This document shows, piece by piece, positions 1-9,540 of a DNA stretch of 64,000 nt. The position numbers and the translations under genes are program-made. Under the pieces are notes generated by a model. It saw only the letters and a list, made by a program, of their open reading frames with translations, was not told where the DNA came from and did no database searches. The first letter of the stretch is position 1. Every line of letters starts with the position of its first letter. This DNA comes from Macrosoma leucophasiata (taxonomy: Eukaryota > Arthropoda > Insecta > Lepidoptera > Hedylidae): assembly GCA_036365455.1 (NCBI GenBank), contig JAWQUS010000007.1:18554001-18618000 (forward strand), written 5' to 3'.

Positions 1-1
1 G

Positions 2-195
2 TTGGCTATATCACTATGCGTATGGTGCGGCCTAACTGCCTGGGCCGCTTGGGTCCAAGGGGGATGCGACCCGGCCGGCGTGCCTCTTGTCAACGACAGA
101 CTATTGCCCGCTTTCGTCACATACGTCGCCAAAGTGCAGCATTTGCCAGGATTGGCGGGAGTGTTCCTTGCCGGAGTATTTGGTGCTGGATTAAG
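2..195 (+). CDS. SLC5 exon A (first exon in window, 5' end outside)
   Basis: This exon encodes a membrane segment, a CDP motif, then LLPAFV and LPGLAGVF, the typical SLC5 order. It ends after two bases of a codon at AAG|GTAATT (donor at 196). A decayed copy follows at offset about +230. Whether base 1 belongs to the exon cannot be decided from the window. Confidence 0.85.
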
Positions 196-3100
196 GTAAT
201 TGAAGTAAAATGTTAATTATTACTTATATCGGTTTGCCCCAAATAGTACAATGAAAATGTATAAAGCGTAGTTTCCGCTTGGAACCAAGGTGGATGCCAC
301 CTGGCCAGTGTGCCCCTTGTCAACGACAGACCAGCTTTCATTACCTATGTGTTCAAATTATAGCATTTGCCAGGTTTGTACAGGGTGTAGCTTGTTGAAG
401 GATTTGGTGCTAGATTAAGGTAATTAAAGGTTCATTGTTACTTTTTATGTGTCATCCCAAATAGCACTATGTAATTCCTTACTTACTACTTGTTGGCGTC
501 GGGACGTGACGACGTCATCGCCCACTAGCGGAAGAATTCTCTTCTAGTGGAGGGGAATTCTTCCTTTAGTGCAGTCAGTCAACCGAACAATGGCGGTCAA
601 ACCATGGCGGTAAGAGTATCCGGGATGGGCAGCAGAGTCCCGTGATAAAATTGCCGCCACTGCGATCGCCAACCCGTTTGCCAAGCGTGGCGATTATGGC
701 AAATCAACCCAATGAAGCACAACAACACACAACGGCCCCTAGTCCCCGGTAGCTCCGCTATTCCTGACCATGGTGGTACCGGTCATGGTAACGGCGGGGC
801 AGGGGGTGCTAAGAATCACCGGGAGATGCCAGGGTACCACACCCGATCACAACTGGCCTTGGCAGCATACAACGTACGGCCGCTGCGGACTGACGAGAAA
901 GTCATGGAACTGGAGGAAGAATTGAGCGGGTTACGATGGCACATTATAGGGTTATCGGAAGTCCGAAGACAGGGGGAGGACTCGATTACCCTCAAGTCTG
1001 GTAACCTGCTCTATTTCCGGGAGGGCAAACAACTGTCCCAGGGTGGTGTCGGGTTCAGTGTCCACAAGTCCTTCGTGAACAACATTGTCAAAATCGAGAG
1101 TGTGTCGCCGAGGGTGGCGTACCATATACTCAGAATAACCAAACGGTATTCGCTGAAGGTCATACAGGTCTACGCCCCGACCTCCGCACACTCCGGATTA
1201 CAACGCGAAATTGGGCGTTCGAAGTGATCATGAGCTGAAAGTGGGACGATTTGGATATGGGCGACGAAACACCAGGGGTCTCTACATGATGAACTCTTTC
1301 TTCAGGAAGCAGGAGTGCCGGAAGTGGATCTGGATCAGTCCTGACGGTGCAACTAAAAATGAGATAGACTTTATTATGTCCACGAAGCGACATATCTTCA
1401 GTGATGTCTCTATGATCAATTCGGTCAAAACCGGCAGCGATCACCGAATGGTAAGAGGCACACTGAATATTAATGTCAAGCTGGAAAGATCCCGGCTAAT
1501 GAAGTCTTCGCTCCGACCAGCACCTGCCCAAATCCAAAACCCCGAGAGCTTCCAACTCGAACTTCAAAATCGCTTCGAATGCCTGAGTGATTGCGTAGAT
1601 GTGGACGAATACAACAACAGGTTTGTGGAAACTGTCCGTACGGCTGGGTCTAAATGCTTTAAGACCCGCCACACAAGCAAGACCAAGAATATGTAGAGTT
1701 ATATTAGTTATATTTATTTGGCTGTCATATTTAAGTGGTTATGTATAAACTTTTATATATTTTTTTATAATATACTTATAATTTTTCTTTCGAGATTTTT
1801 TATTATTTTGAGTGTGCTACGAACGTAAGATTATTATCTATTTTTTTATCTACACTATCATACATATATTTATTGCTATATATTTTATTTAGTAGGTACA
1901 TACAATAACTATACTGTTGTGTAACTGACTGACATCCGTGGAACTCAGGGCCCCAGATGAAAATCAGCGTCAAGTAGATAGGTAATATCTGCTTGGCATA
2001 AGCTGATCTGGACACCCTTTTGGATCGACCATGAGACATACCTGTCTGTTTAACTACCTGTCTGTAATATCAAATTGTTTATTTAGAATCTATTGTCATT
2101 TCGTGTGTAATATTTGTTTAATGTTATACTTTGTGTCTCTGTGTTGTCCGAATAAAGAAAAAAAAAAAAAAAGATCTCCGGTTCAACTCTCAAGCTCATG
2201 GATGAGAGGCGCGGTATGGTTCTGAAGTCCTCTGAAGACGCTTTAGTGTATAGGCGGCTCAACAGATAGATCTCGAAGTCACTGACTCGCGACCTTCGGC
2301 AGTTTAATACTGACAAAAGGATAGCTCAGAAATAAATATAGCTTATTTCATGTTCAATACTTATTTTCTATTTTTTTTATTATAGTTCGTTATCAGCGGT
2401 ACTGAATGCGTGTGCCCTGGTGGCAGTTGAAGACATCCTGCACGGCTGGCTGCAGCTGCGCCTCAAGCCACTCACCGAGGGCATCCTCGCCAGGCTCGTC
2501 ACTGCCACCTTGGCAGTCGTCTCCATCGTCATGCTCATTGTCATCGCGAAATTGGGTGGAGTGCTTGGTGAGGACGATCATTTTTTTTATTCCGCCTCAT
2601 TCCAGGTTATTTTATTACCGGAAAAGGCCGTGTCACACAAAACTCAGTCGATAGATTTCGGTGCCTAGTCCATGCGCAACATTTAAAAAACTGGATATCC
2701 TATCTTGTGACTCCGCATAATTTGGAGTGAAGCTGCACGGGTAGTGGTGGGCGCGGTGGACGATTTTGAGCTGCTCTAGTAGGTCTATTATAAACACTAG
2801 ATCAATGCGGTATATTCACCTTGGGTATGGCGTGCTGGTGGGTGGGCCCGCGCTGGCCGGTGGCGGGTGCGATAGCGGGCGCTACAGTGGCGAGCACAGT
2901 GTCGCTGGGCACTCGGCCGCTGCAGCGAGTATTGCCAGCATCCCGTTCTAGTAGCTTTATTATACACTAGATCCATATGTATCCCTACGCAGGTGTGGCG
3001 ACTTAGCTATCGGCTATAGCGGCTAGTGCGACGTGTGGTATACTTACGCTGGGTATGGCGTTCTGGTGGGTGGGCTCGCGCGGGGCGTTGGCGGGTGCGA

Positions 3101-4947
3101 TAGCTGGTATTACAGTGGCCGGCGCAGGCTGTGACAGCGTGTATATTACCAGCTCCCCGTTTTAGTAGTTTTATAATCTCCTAGCGACCCGCCCCGGCTA
3201 TGCGCGGTTGTAATATTACCCACCCTCTCCTATTCATCTTAGCTGACGTTATATATAGCCATATAGCCTAAAGTCTTCCTCGATAAATGGGATATCTAAA
3301 ACTGAACGATTTTTCCAAATCGGATTAGTAGTTCCTGAGATCTCTTCAGCTTTATAATATTAAATATAGACTAGATCAATATGTATTCCTACGCAGGTGT
3401 GGCGACGGCGCTATCAGCGATAGCGGCCAGTGCGACATGCGGTATATTCACACTGGGTATGGCGTGCTGGTGGGTGGGCCCGCGCGGGGCGGTGGCGGGT
3501 GCGATAGCGGGCGCTACAGTAGCGGGCACCGTGTCGCTGGGCACGCAGGCCGCGGCGGCGAGGGGCCTGCGAGCCCCCCCTCTAAACATCACCGCCGAGT
3601 GCGCCCTCAACGCTACCCTTGTGACCCCGGCTGATGTTCTGGTGAGATCACATTGTTGGTATGCTAAATTGTAATTATTAATTTTGATAACAAAGCCTTG
3701 CATGATTATGTTGCCTACTGGAAAATACTATTAGATAAAAAACTATTCTACTATTATTAGGTACTTTTAAAATCATAGGCATAAACAGCGGGTGTTATGA
3801 TTTACATAATACACGATCACACGATGTCTGTTCTCTTTGTATTTTTTATTTTTCTGACTCTTTCTCTATGCGTCTTCTGTACTTCAACAGAAGGAAAATA
3901 CCTTTTATTTATGAAATCTAAATTTTAACTAGGTATATTTACGATGCACAGTATAATGATACGGCTTTCGCGAGATTTCAATATTTGAAAATGTTACTGA
4001 GAATATTACGAATGAAATAATTTCCTTGTTTCATTCAGGGGACTAGAATTTACAACCTAGCAGATATTCAGAATTTATTGCGACCTGCGATATTCATTTA
4101 CTCTTAAAACGCAAAAATATTTAGATCTTAACTGCTTTACAATGTCTGACCACAGATAACCTCATATTGGAGGTTATCTGTGGTCAGACATTGTGTTGTT
4201 ACCGCATTCAGGCACACCGCGGACACTCCGCCAAAATTCCATACAAACGATTAATTTGGTTTCTATCCATCAGTGACGTGTATTTACACGCGCACCTGTG
4301 TGCGTAGCACGTACAAAAAACCAACCGTCGCCCCTAAGAGAGGAAGGGGTTGTGTATGTGTGCAAATCGGGCGGGACGTCGAAGTGTCCATTCTATACGT
4401 AGTATTATTACATATTCTCTGATTCAGGGCAACCGGTGCTTACAACACATTAGTGCCTTTTGCTAGCATAGAACGCAATCGCGACGCTGCTGACAGCCAA
4501 TCACAGCGCTTTAGTTACGTCTCCCGCAACCCCCGCGTACGTCAAAGAACGGTGAACACGGATCCGAACAAATATTCACAATTTACTAATGCGGTATCTA
4601 TTGGAGGTGATCTGTGTGTTTGACTACCAATTTCAAACGAAGTGTAGTAGATATTTGTTACTATTTCGCAGGACCCTGAAACGATATTCCCTCTCTTCCG
4701 CGTCTCCTACCACTGGATAGCGCCCCTCGGTTTGGCGGCGACCATGATAGTGGGCGCAATAGTTGGGTGGTTGTTCGACAAGCGAGATAGCATCAAATTG
4801 GACGCGGAGTTGTTCACGCCGGCGGTATGGCGGTGGTTGCCGGCAGAGGCGCATGCGCAGGCCGGGGATGCCCGGAGACAGTATGCGGTTAAGGACGGGG
4901 ATTCCCCCGCACCCTCCGCCCCGCTCATACTCAGTAGGATAGACAAG
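2..4947 (+). CDS. SLC5-family Na+/solute cotransporter, 3' part of gene (4 exons, 5'-incomplete)
   Basis: This is a multi-exon host gene for a sodium-coupled solute transporter of the SLC5 family (the branch with monocarboxylate and multivitamin carriers), a plasma-membrane protein. Exons 2-195, 2386-2567, 3397-3641 and 4672-4947 all have GT/AG borders, and their phases match across every junction, giving 299 uninterrupted codons. Family signatures in order: CDP near the start, LLPAFV and LPGLAGVF; the LSSLSAVLNACALVAVED stretch spanning the first junction, which matches the SLC5 serine-rich segment followed by an acidic residue; IFTLGM; and a final hydrophobic segment beginning near HWIAPLGLAATMIVG. 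The 5' exons lie before base 1. The last exon ends in phase 0 at a GTCAGT donor, so at least one short C-terminal exon should follow, but I could not find it. The substrate cannot be deduced. Membership of the family is confident; the subfamily is an inference. Confidence 0.85.
275..475 (+). pseudogene. decayed tandem copy of SLC5 exon A and its downstream intron
   Basis: The sequence follows 45-258 base for base with scattered substitutions and a 6-bp deletion. Similarity extends through the donor (TTAAG|GTAAT at 415-424) into about 55 bp of intron, so this is a DNA duplication and not a retrocopy. The CAG codon of exon A is TAG here (361-363), an in-frame stop. Confidence 0.82.
712..1690 (+). 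pseudogene. RTE LINE endonuclease domain, broken
   Basis: The first part (712-1207) holds the Asn motif AYNVRPL and the catalytic Glu in LSEVRR, then GGVGFSVHKS and VIQVYAPTSAHS. A deletion near 1200-1207 removes the segment between YAPTSAHS and NAKLG and changes frame. A second, smaller deletion lies near 1275 (after GRRNTRG). The second part (to 1690) has WISPDGATKNEIDFIM and GSDHRMVRG, which carries the SDH motif. The protein resembles the RTE products often mis-annotated in insects as craniofacial development protein 2-like. It cannot be functional. Confidence 0.8.
1693..2174 (+). mobile_element. poly(A)-tailed retroelement 3' end nested in the RTE fragment
   Basis: About 480 bp of AT-rich sequence ends in GAATAAAG followed by a run of 15 A (about 2157-2171). 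It interrupts the RTE reading, which stops near ...SKTKN at about 1690 and resumes at about 2190. The G+C-richer stretch 1925-2040 looks like a LINE 3' UTR. No ORF of note. The target duplication is short or unclear (an AAGA-like repeat at both edges). Confidence 0.6.
2386..2567 (+). CDS. SLC5 exon B
   Basis: The acceptor is TTATAG|T after a T-rich tract (2371-2380). The first base completes a serine codon begun in exon A. The exon encodes the serine-rich SLC5 segment, the acidic VED motif and a long hydrophobic helix ending KLGGVL. It ends one base into a glycine codon at G|GTGAGG. No duplicate of this exon is visible, unlike the other three. Confidence 0.88.
2777..2948 (+). pseudogene. decayed copy 1 of SLC5 exon C (lacks acceptor)
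   Basis: The unit begins with the same TAGTAG...CTAGATCAAT intron sequence that precedes exon C. It then lacks about 70 bp that would hold the splice acceptor and the first codons, resuming at GCGGTATATTCACC. The remainder tracks exon C (GGTATGGCGTGCTGGTGGGT and onward) with substitutions, and diverges at its 3' end. Confidence 0.82.
2949..3162 (+). pseudogene. decayed copy 2 of SLC5 exon C (in-frame stop)
   Basis: It directly abuts copy 1 and starts with the same TAGTAGCTTTAT intron sequence. The acceptor CCTACGCAG is preserved, but the frame hits TAG at 3004-3006 where intact exon C has GCG. Other substitutions are spread through the unit, and the 3' end lacks the intact donor region. Confidence 0.84.
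3172..3370 (+). repeat. lepidopteran dispersed repeat inserted just upstream of SLC5 exon C
   Basis: It begins near CTAGCGACCCGCCCCGGCT and ends near CTTTATAATATTAAATATAGAC, both recognisable borders of a very common lepidopteran repeat (the 'cccgccccggc' family). It splits the TAGTAG...CTAGATCAAT unit of the third exon-C copy and ends about 25 bp before the exon C acceptor. Confidence 0.6.
3397..3641 (+). CDS. SLC5 exon C (intact copy of three)
   Basis: The acceptor is TACGCAG|GT and the donor CTG|GTGAGA, leaving phase 0. It encodes a small-residue-rich membrane segment with IFTLGM and CWWVGPRGA, followed by a second hydrophobic segment and a loop with two NxT sequons (NIT, NAT), possibly glycosylated if extracellular. 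It is the third of three tandem copies of exon plus flanking intron; only this one keeps the frame and both splice sites. Confidence 0.88.
4139..4194. repeat. perfect 25-bp inverted repeat with 6-nt loop
   Basis: Arms 4139-4163 and 4170-4194 are exact reverse complements; the loop ATATTG is 4164-4169. It lies in the intron between SLC5 exons C and D. Part of the right arm (ATTGGAGGTTATCTGTG at 4166-4182) recurs imperfectly as a direct repeat at 4598-4623. Confidence 0.9.
4195..4597. other. unclassified 400-bp segment between two direct repeats
   Basis: The segment between the hairpin and its direct-repeat echo at 4598-4623 is richer in G+C than the surrounding intron. It contains a CCAATCACAGCGC stretch and no ORF. 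It may be a small insertion; I cannot name it. Confidence 0.3.
4672..4947 (+). CDS. SLC5 exon D (last exon recognised)
   Basis: The acceptor is TTTCGCAG|GAC and the donor AAG|GTCAGT; 92 codons in phase 0. It starts with the loop and helix FRVSYHWIAPLG, continues through a hydrophobic stretch to GWLFDKRD, and then a hydrophilic cytoplasmic-type tail rich in Ala, Asp and Ser ending SRIDK. A decayed copy of its 3' half and donor lies at 5265-5390. Confidence 0.85.
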
Positions 4948-5264
4948 GTCAGTAAAGCATGTTGAAGATGTGAGTGAGTTGAGAATGCCATTGTTATAGG
5001 TATTATGTCTAGGCTACATATTAATTACGATTAACAAACAGAAGTATAAAGTTACGTGTGTTGTATGGTTTTCCGCAAAAAATGGAGGCAGACAGCCTAG
5101 GTATCTGTACAATATAAAATAGCACAATAAAAATGACTGATAGTTATTTGTCATTCACACAGCACCCGGTCACCCATACGGATCTAAACTATTATTCCCT
5201 CTAGATCCAAACTGCATTTCTTCGCTCTCTTGAAACAAACTGCTCCCCCTAAACCAAAAATTCT

Positions 5265-5390
5265 CAGCAGGCTGGAGATTGTATGTAGCTAAAGATGGGG
5301 ATTTGTCCGCACCTTCTGACCCGCTTGTACTTGTAAGATATATAAGGTCAGCAAATGTTGAAATATGTTGAAGACAATGTCGCTGATTAT
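5265..5390 (+). pseudogene. decayed copy of the 3' half of SLC5 exon D
   Basis: It aligns with about 4855-4972: the GGAGA-x-TATG stretch, AAAGATGGGGATT against AAGGACGGGGATT, CCGCACC-TTCTGACCCGCTT, then AAGGTCAGCAAATGTTG against the intact donor AAGGTCAGTAAAGCATG. The frame is lost (TAG at 5288-5290). The 5' half of the exon is unrecognisable here. Confidence 0.7.
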
Positions 5391-5872
5391 GGGTGCAATA
5401 TAGTACGCTGTATTCCACGCACTATGGTTATTTTTAACTTAAAGTATACAGCGAGGCGTGGACACCATTTTTGTACAAAATTTTACAACACAACGTGCAG
5501 TTTTTTTTATGATATGTATAAGATCGGATAAGAGAGAAGATAGGTAGAAGATAAGATCGGTGAAGTATGTTGAATAAGTATGTCATTGTAAAACCAATTT
5601 TAAAGGATTACTTTTGAGAGTCAAATAAAACAACGTTAAAAGGTACATGCGCACTACACTTGTGAGCAGAAGTGTGGAATCAATTACTTAAAATTGGTTC
5701 CGCACGATTTTGAATACTTAATAACTGGATAAGAATAACAAAAATTGTACAACAATTTTAAAAGGTTAAATTGTTGATTTTAATTTGGTGCCAATATCAT
5801 TTAAATCACGTCAGTATTTAAGAAGCTTTAGTATGGAAATATATATGCATGAACGAAACGACCAATAATAAT
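5391..5872. other. non-coding, nothing recognised
   Basis: AT-rich sequence after the last SLC5 exon copy. No splice-bordered exon, RNA gene or repeat family was recognised. A small terminal SLC5 exon could still be hidden here. Confidence 0.4.
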
Positions 5873-5873
5873 A

Positions 5874-5985
5874 AGGGCAACCCTTGAAACGTGCCACTGC
5901 TGAGCATGAGTCTCTCCCCTTTTTTGGGGGAGGCATGGAGCTTACTCCACCACGCTGCTCCAATGCGGGTTGATGGAGAACCAAT
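5874..5985 (+). repeat. LINE 3'-end-like dispersed repeat, copy 1
   Basis: It contains GGCAACCCTTGAAACGTGCC, then CACTGCTGAGCATGAGTCTC, a GGAGCTTACTCCACCACGCT stretch and GCGGGTTGATGGAG. The same order occurs at 38586-38730 and, reversed, at 33300-33407. Such CTGCTGGGCA-type sequences are common at the ends of lepidopteran LINEs; the exact family was not determined. Confidence 0.6.
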
Positions 5986-6079
5986 CGACTATTGATTTAA
6001 TTAGAGATAGAATAAGATTCAATATTTTGTTTTTCCTCTACGAGTCGTTATTAACTCTAATAATACTCTCCATTAACCT

Positions 6080-6330
6080 GATCAGCTTCTGGAATCGATT
6101 CTTTTGTGATATTTTCCCATTCTTCTATCGCCCATTCACACTTGAAGAAGCAGTGTTTCTGGAACGAATTTACCTTTTCAGTTCATTCCACATGTTCTCA
6201 ATGGGATTCAAGCTCGCGTGCTCGTTGGTCAGTCCAATGTGGTGACACCAACTTGGTCGGTAATCAGTCGTGGCACGGGAAGTGTGATAACGAACGTTAT
6301 CGTGCATAAGTAGTTCTTTCCTAGAAGTCA
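6080..6330 (-). pseudogene. Tc1-like transposase remnant (C-terminal part)
   Basis: Reading the - strand, a frame contains MHDNVRYHTSRATTDY (second catalytic Asp in HDN) and, further on, SLNPIENMWNELKR, the PIEN motif with the third catalytic acidic residue of Tc1 transposases. A stop directly follows ELKR and another follows about 14 codons later. The spacing between HDN and PIEN is shortened, so part is deleted. No terminal inverted repeats were found. It is an old fossil with no relation to its neighbours. Confidence 0.7.
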
Positions 6331-6429
6331 AAAGTAGCGTAGATGTGTACCGATCAACGTGTGATAAACACTATCCTAACACGTGCTTTTACAGGAATAC
6401 CTCCTCCACGACTGAACCTATTGGCCTGA

Positions 6430-7730
6430 TTTGAACGAATTTCGTATCAATTTAAAGTTAACAGTAGGAAAGCGGTGTCACTTTAGTAATTTAAGTACGA
6501 ATGCAATGCATAATTTTTGTGGGCGTCTTTCTTTAATTAGGCTTACATTTTATTATGAGGGTAAGTTTGATTGTTATTTTTGATGTAAAATTAGTTTAGT
6601 ACTATTTTACATGTTTTAAGATTGTGCGAAACCAACTAATCAAAGTAAGTGTTCCATACTTTTGCGCTCGAGTATACTTTTGATACCGCCTAAATTGGTT
6701 TTTCTTAAAAAAAACTATTTATATTACATATTATAAATTTTTGGTTATAGTATAGCTAGTCATAAGTCTGGCCAGAATCAGAATTGATTGGATAGTTTAT
6801 TTCTGAAATAGTTATTTTATGTGATGAATACTAAAAATGAATAATAAGGAACAAATAAGCTTTGAAAACGGTACAAATAATTTCTAAATAATTACTATAT
6901 TGTCGTTTAGTTATTAATATGCATATAAGATCAATTACATTTAGGAATATACTTTCATTTAATAATTGAAATGCATACACGTATTTATTGAGGATTACAA
7001 TCAAATTTCAAATCACTAAACAATAGAAGCAAGAATGAAATTAATCTGTGATTATTAAATCAACAGTTTACTTGGGTAGTCAAACAGAATATTCACTCGA
7101 CTTTAGTAGATTTCAATCCCAATCAGATACATTTGTAAGCGTAATATAAATATTTGTTGGGGACCCGATGTTTGTCTCTTTGCTTAAAGTACAGTCATGG
7201 GCTTAAATACATGTAGCGAAAACTAATGTCAATTTCCATAGCAAATCATAGATTTAATGATGTTTTAATTAGTGAATTTAAGGTAACCAATTGGGAATGG
7301 GTATAACATTTTTAAATATAGATTTTTTTTAAATAAAGCAGAAAAATATATTTTCTGTACATGTTTTCATAGCAATAGCGCAGTACACATAGTTTTATGT
7401 CGTCACAATGTTTGTTTATTTTTCACTTCACAGTGACATACCATTTGCTGTTTTTTAGCCATTGCAATACACGTCCATCTTAAGTAATGCATGTGGTTAT
7501 TAATACGAATCATTGTAGTATTTATTATTATTATTTACTTTATTATATTTATTTATGGGGATGTGAAGGCGATACTTTAAGTACATATTCTCACAATACA
7601 CTGAGTATTATATACATATTATACCTTTCACCACACTGAAAGCGCTACTTTATGTTGCGCGGCTTAGCCGTTTTGTTACGATAAGACTAGATATTGTATA
7701 CCTAACATACGTAATGAACAGTTCTTTTTT
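6430..7730. other. AT-rich non-coding, nothing recognised
   Basis: About 1.3 kb with short ORFs only and no tRNA-like or inverted-repeat structure of note. Confidence 0.4.
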
Positions 7731-7734
7731 TCTT

Positions 7735-7960
7735 TTTAAATAAATAAATAAATAGTAAATAAAATACGCTTACACTCACAGCCCCACATTAGGTATGAAC
7801 CTGTGTCGTGGGTGCCGTTGTACACATACAACACATACACAAACACCCAGACCCGAAACAAATATCTGTAGGCCATACAAATATTTGTCCCGGTGCGGGG
7901 ATCGAACCCGCGACCCTTCGAATCAAGCGGTCGTCTCACACCGCTGGACCAACTAGGTCG
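7735..7960 (-). mobile_element. tRNA-derived SINE
   Basis: On the - strand the head reads from about 7960: an A-box-like TAGTTGGTCCAGCGG and a B-box-like GGGTTCGATCCCC. The body contains ATATTTGT twice and GGGTGTTTGTGTATG, and ends in (ATTT)n at about 7737-7755. The structure is that of a pol III-transcribed retroposon, not a tRNA gene. Confidence 0.78.
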
Positions 7961-7964
7961 TCAT

Positions 7965-8795
7965 CAACAGTGGATGGTTTTTCTTCCTTACGCTCAAGTA
8001 ACGGTAGCAATACGGCCACGCATTTTGACTAAAGTGTAGAGTAGGTGAAGTTAAGGCTTTTAGAGTTAGGACGTGTATATTTAGAAAGTTGGCTCTACAT
8101 GAGATATGACGGCTTTTTGATAAAGTGGTCTTGTCTTGGTAATATTTTACATGAAAATGTGCCTAGCTTTGTTTAACACCCCGAGCTTCTTGAATGCCAG
8201 CTTGGTCTTGTGACTCAATGTGACCCCGAATTTGCACTTCATTCGATATTTTCTACGCACAGGTTACTGACACTTACTAATGGTCAGTTGAGTGCTCTGG
8301 AACTGTGGTGCTGCAATAAATGGGCCTTTTTGCGGCAAACGCGCAGGCCTGAGTCTTTGAGATTTTGAACAGGACTAGATTTAGTTTTCACCAATCGGAG
8401 ACTCTTTATATTGATTGTTTAACATTATCTGCACTGATAATGATTCTAATAGCCGCTGATCATAACATTTTTGGTCTAGCCGCATAGTTTTGTTTAGCAT
8501 GTATCGTATATATTTATATATTATTTCAGATTGAAATGAATGGGGAGCCAAGTAGGTGAGGTGTTTATAGGTTGAAGACATGATTGCAGTATTTAAATAT
8601 AAGCCTACACCGCCTTATTATAAGATGTAGGCATATTGTTATACGACTGTACGTATATTATATTAATAAATGTATTGTACTTATCTATATAGTTATACAA
8701 TTATAAATAATATACATGTAAGATGTTTGTTATCTATATGTAAATTGTCATCATGTCACGTATAAGATACGTTATGGTATTTATTTTAATGTAAG
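7965..8795. other. non-coding, nothing recognised
   Basis: AT-rich; no gene or repeat recognised. Confidence 0.35.
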
Positions 8796-8796
8796 G

Positions 8797-8985
8797 TTTA
8801 AGGGCGCCCGTACAAAACTGCGTTGCGATGCGATGCGATGCGACGCTGCATCGCAGATACTTGCGATGCGAATCAGTTGACCATACTTTTAATATGTCAG
8901 ACGAAATCGCATCGCAGCAATTAGCATCGCAAGTTTCTGCGTTGCGTCGTCGCATCGCTTCGCAAGTTTTGTGTGGATGCCCTAA
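8797..8985. mobile_element. GCGATGC-rich fold-back MITE
   Basis: The ends are imperfect inverted repeats: TTTAAGGGCGCCCGTACAAA on the left; ACAAAAC...GGGCAT...CCTTAG is recovered when the right end is reversed. Inside are GCGATGC runs on the left (8824-8842) and their complement GCATCGC on the right (8909-8957), so almost the whole element can fold on itself. Confidence 0.65.
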
Positions 8986-9246
8986 GGGAGGGGAGCTTAC
9001 ATTTGATTTTTGTGCTATTTGTAACGTCTGTATGTATGTTCATTATATTATTATGCGTTTAGTTGTAGATATCTATGTGAATATTAATATAAGACAGCAG
9101 AATAAACGAAATAACATTATTCGAGTGATATGTAAATTATGCGATATCTATTAACAATTTTGAACCATCAACTATTTTCCAGCAATAAAATTGACAGATC
9201 TTAAGCTCTGTGAATTCGGAAAGGACAAGATGGATGATATTTTATT

Positions 9247-9540
9247 ATGTAACGAAGGTGGCAAACAATCATGCAGTTCACATAGGTGTTAAGTGATGAC
9301 TGCAACCTATAGACATCTACACAAAAACCAGAGTTCAAAATGCAGATGCGTTTGTACCCCCGAAATCTTAGTTGTTATGTATCTGTGATAGTTATTACGG
9401 GGCCATGCATCAAACCGTGTGTTAAACCAGGATAGTGCTAAAGCACTATCCTGTTCCGGTTCATTTGTTTGGATGCAGATAGATTGGGTAATGCGGTGGT
9501 ACCTACGACCTCGAGTCCCTACACTGGAGCTCTACCACCA
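9247..9540 (+). repeat. dispersed repeat family R, near full copy
   Basis: The family consensus order is GTGGCAAACAA, AGTTCACATTGATGTTAAGT, GATGACTGCAACCTATAGAC, GTGATAGTTATTACGGAGCC, GAACACGATAGTGCTGAAC and CTCTACCACCA. This copy has all blocks, with the GATAGTGCT block turned into a perfect 12-bp hairpin (9428-9453). There is no ORF. The family is probably a non-autonomous retroelement. Confidence 0.65.
9428..9453. repeat. 12-bp perfect hairpin in repeat R
   Basis: CAGGATAGTGCT (9428-9439), AA loop, AGCACTATCCTG (9442-9453). Other copies of R have GATAGTGCTGAACACTA at this place, an imperfect version of the same fold. Confidence 0.85.

Larger units (their letters stand above)
494..2330 (+). 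mobile_element. RTE-clade LINE fragment (5' UTR, endonuclease, start of linker), nested insertion inside
   Basis: The element lies in the intron between SLC5 exons A and B. A non-coding 5' region (494-711) is followed by apurinic-endonuclease-like coding sequence (712-1690). The reading continues at about 2190-2325 (KLMDERR...YRRLN), after an unrelated poly(A)-tailed insertion at about 1693-2174. The RT domain and 3' end are missing, the reverse of the usual 5' truncation of LINEs. Two short relatives occur at 28873-29175 and 35672-35995. Confidence 0.78.

Noticed and set aside
4139..4194. Candidate microRNA precursor
   Set aside because: A 6-nt loop on a perfect 25-bp stem is too short for a normal precursor; more likely a palindromic insertion.
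5893..6245. Open frame 5970-6245 on the + strand
   Set aside because: It is the antisense shadow of the Tc1 transposase remnant.
7880..7960. Possible tRNA gene on the - strand
   Set aside because: The head continues into a SINE body ending in (ATTT)n; no intact acceptor stem was found.
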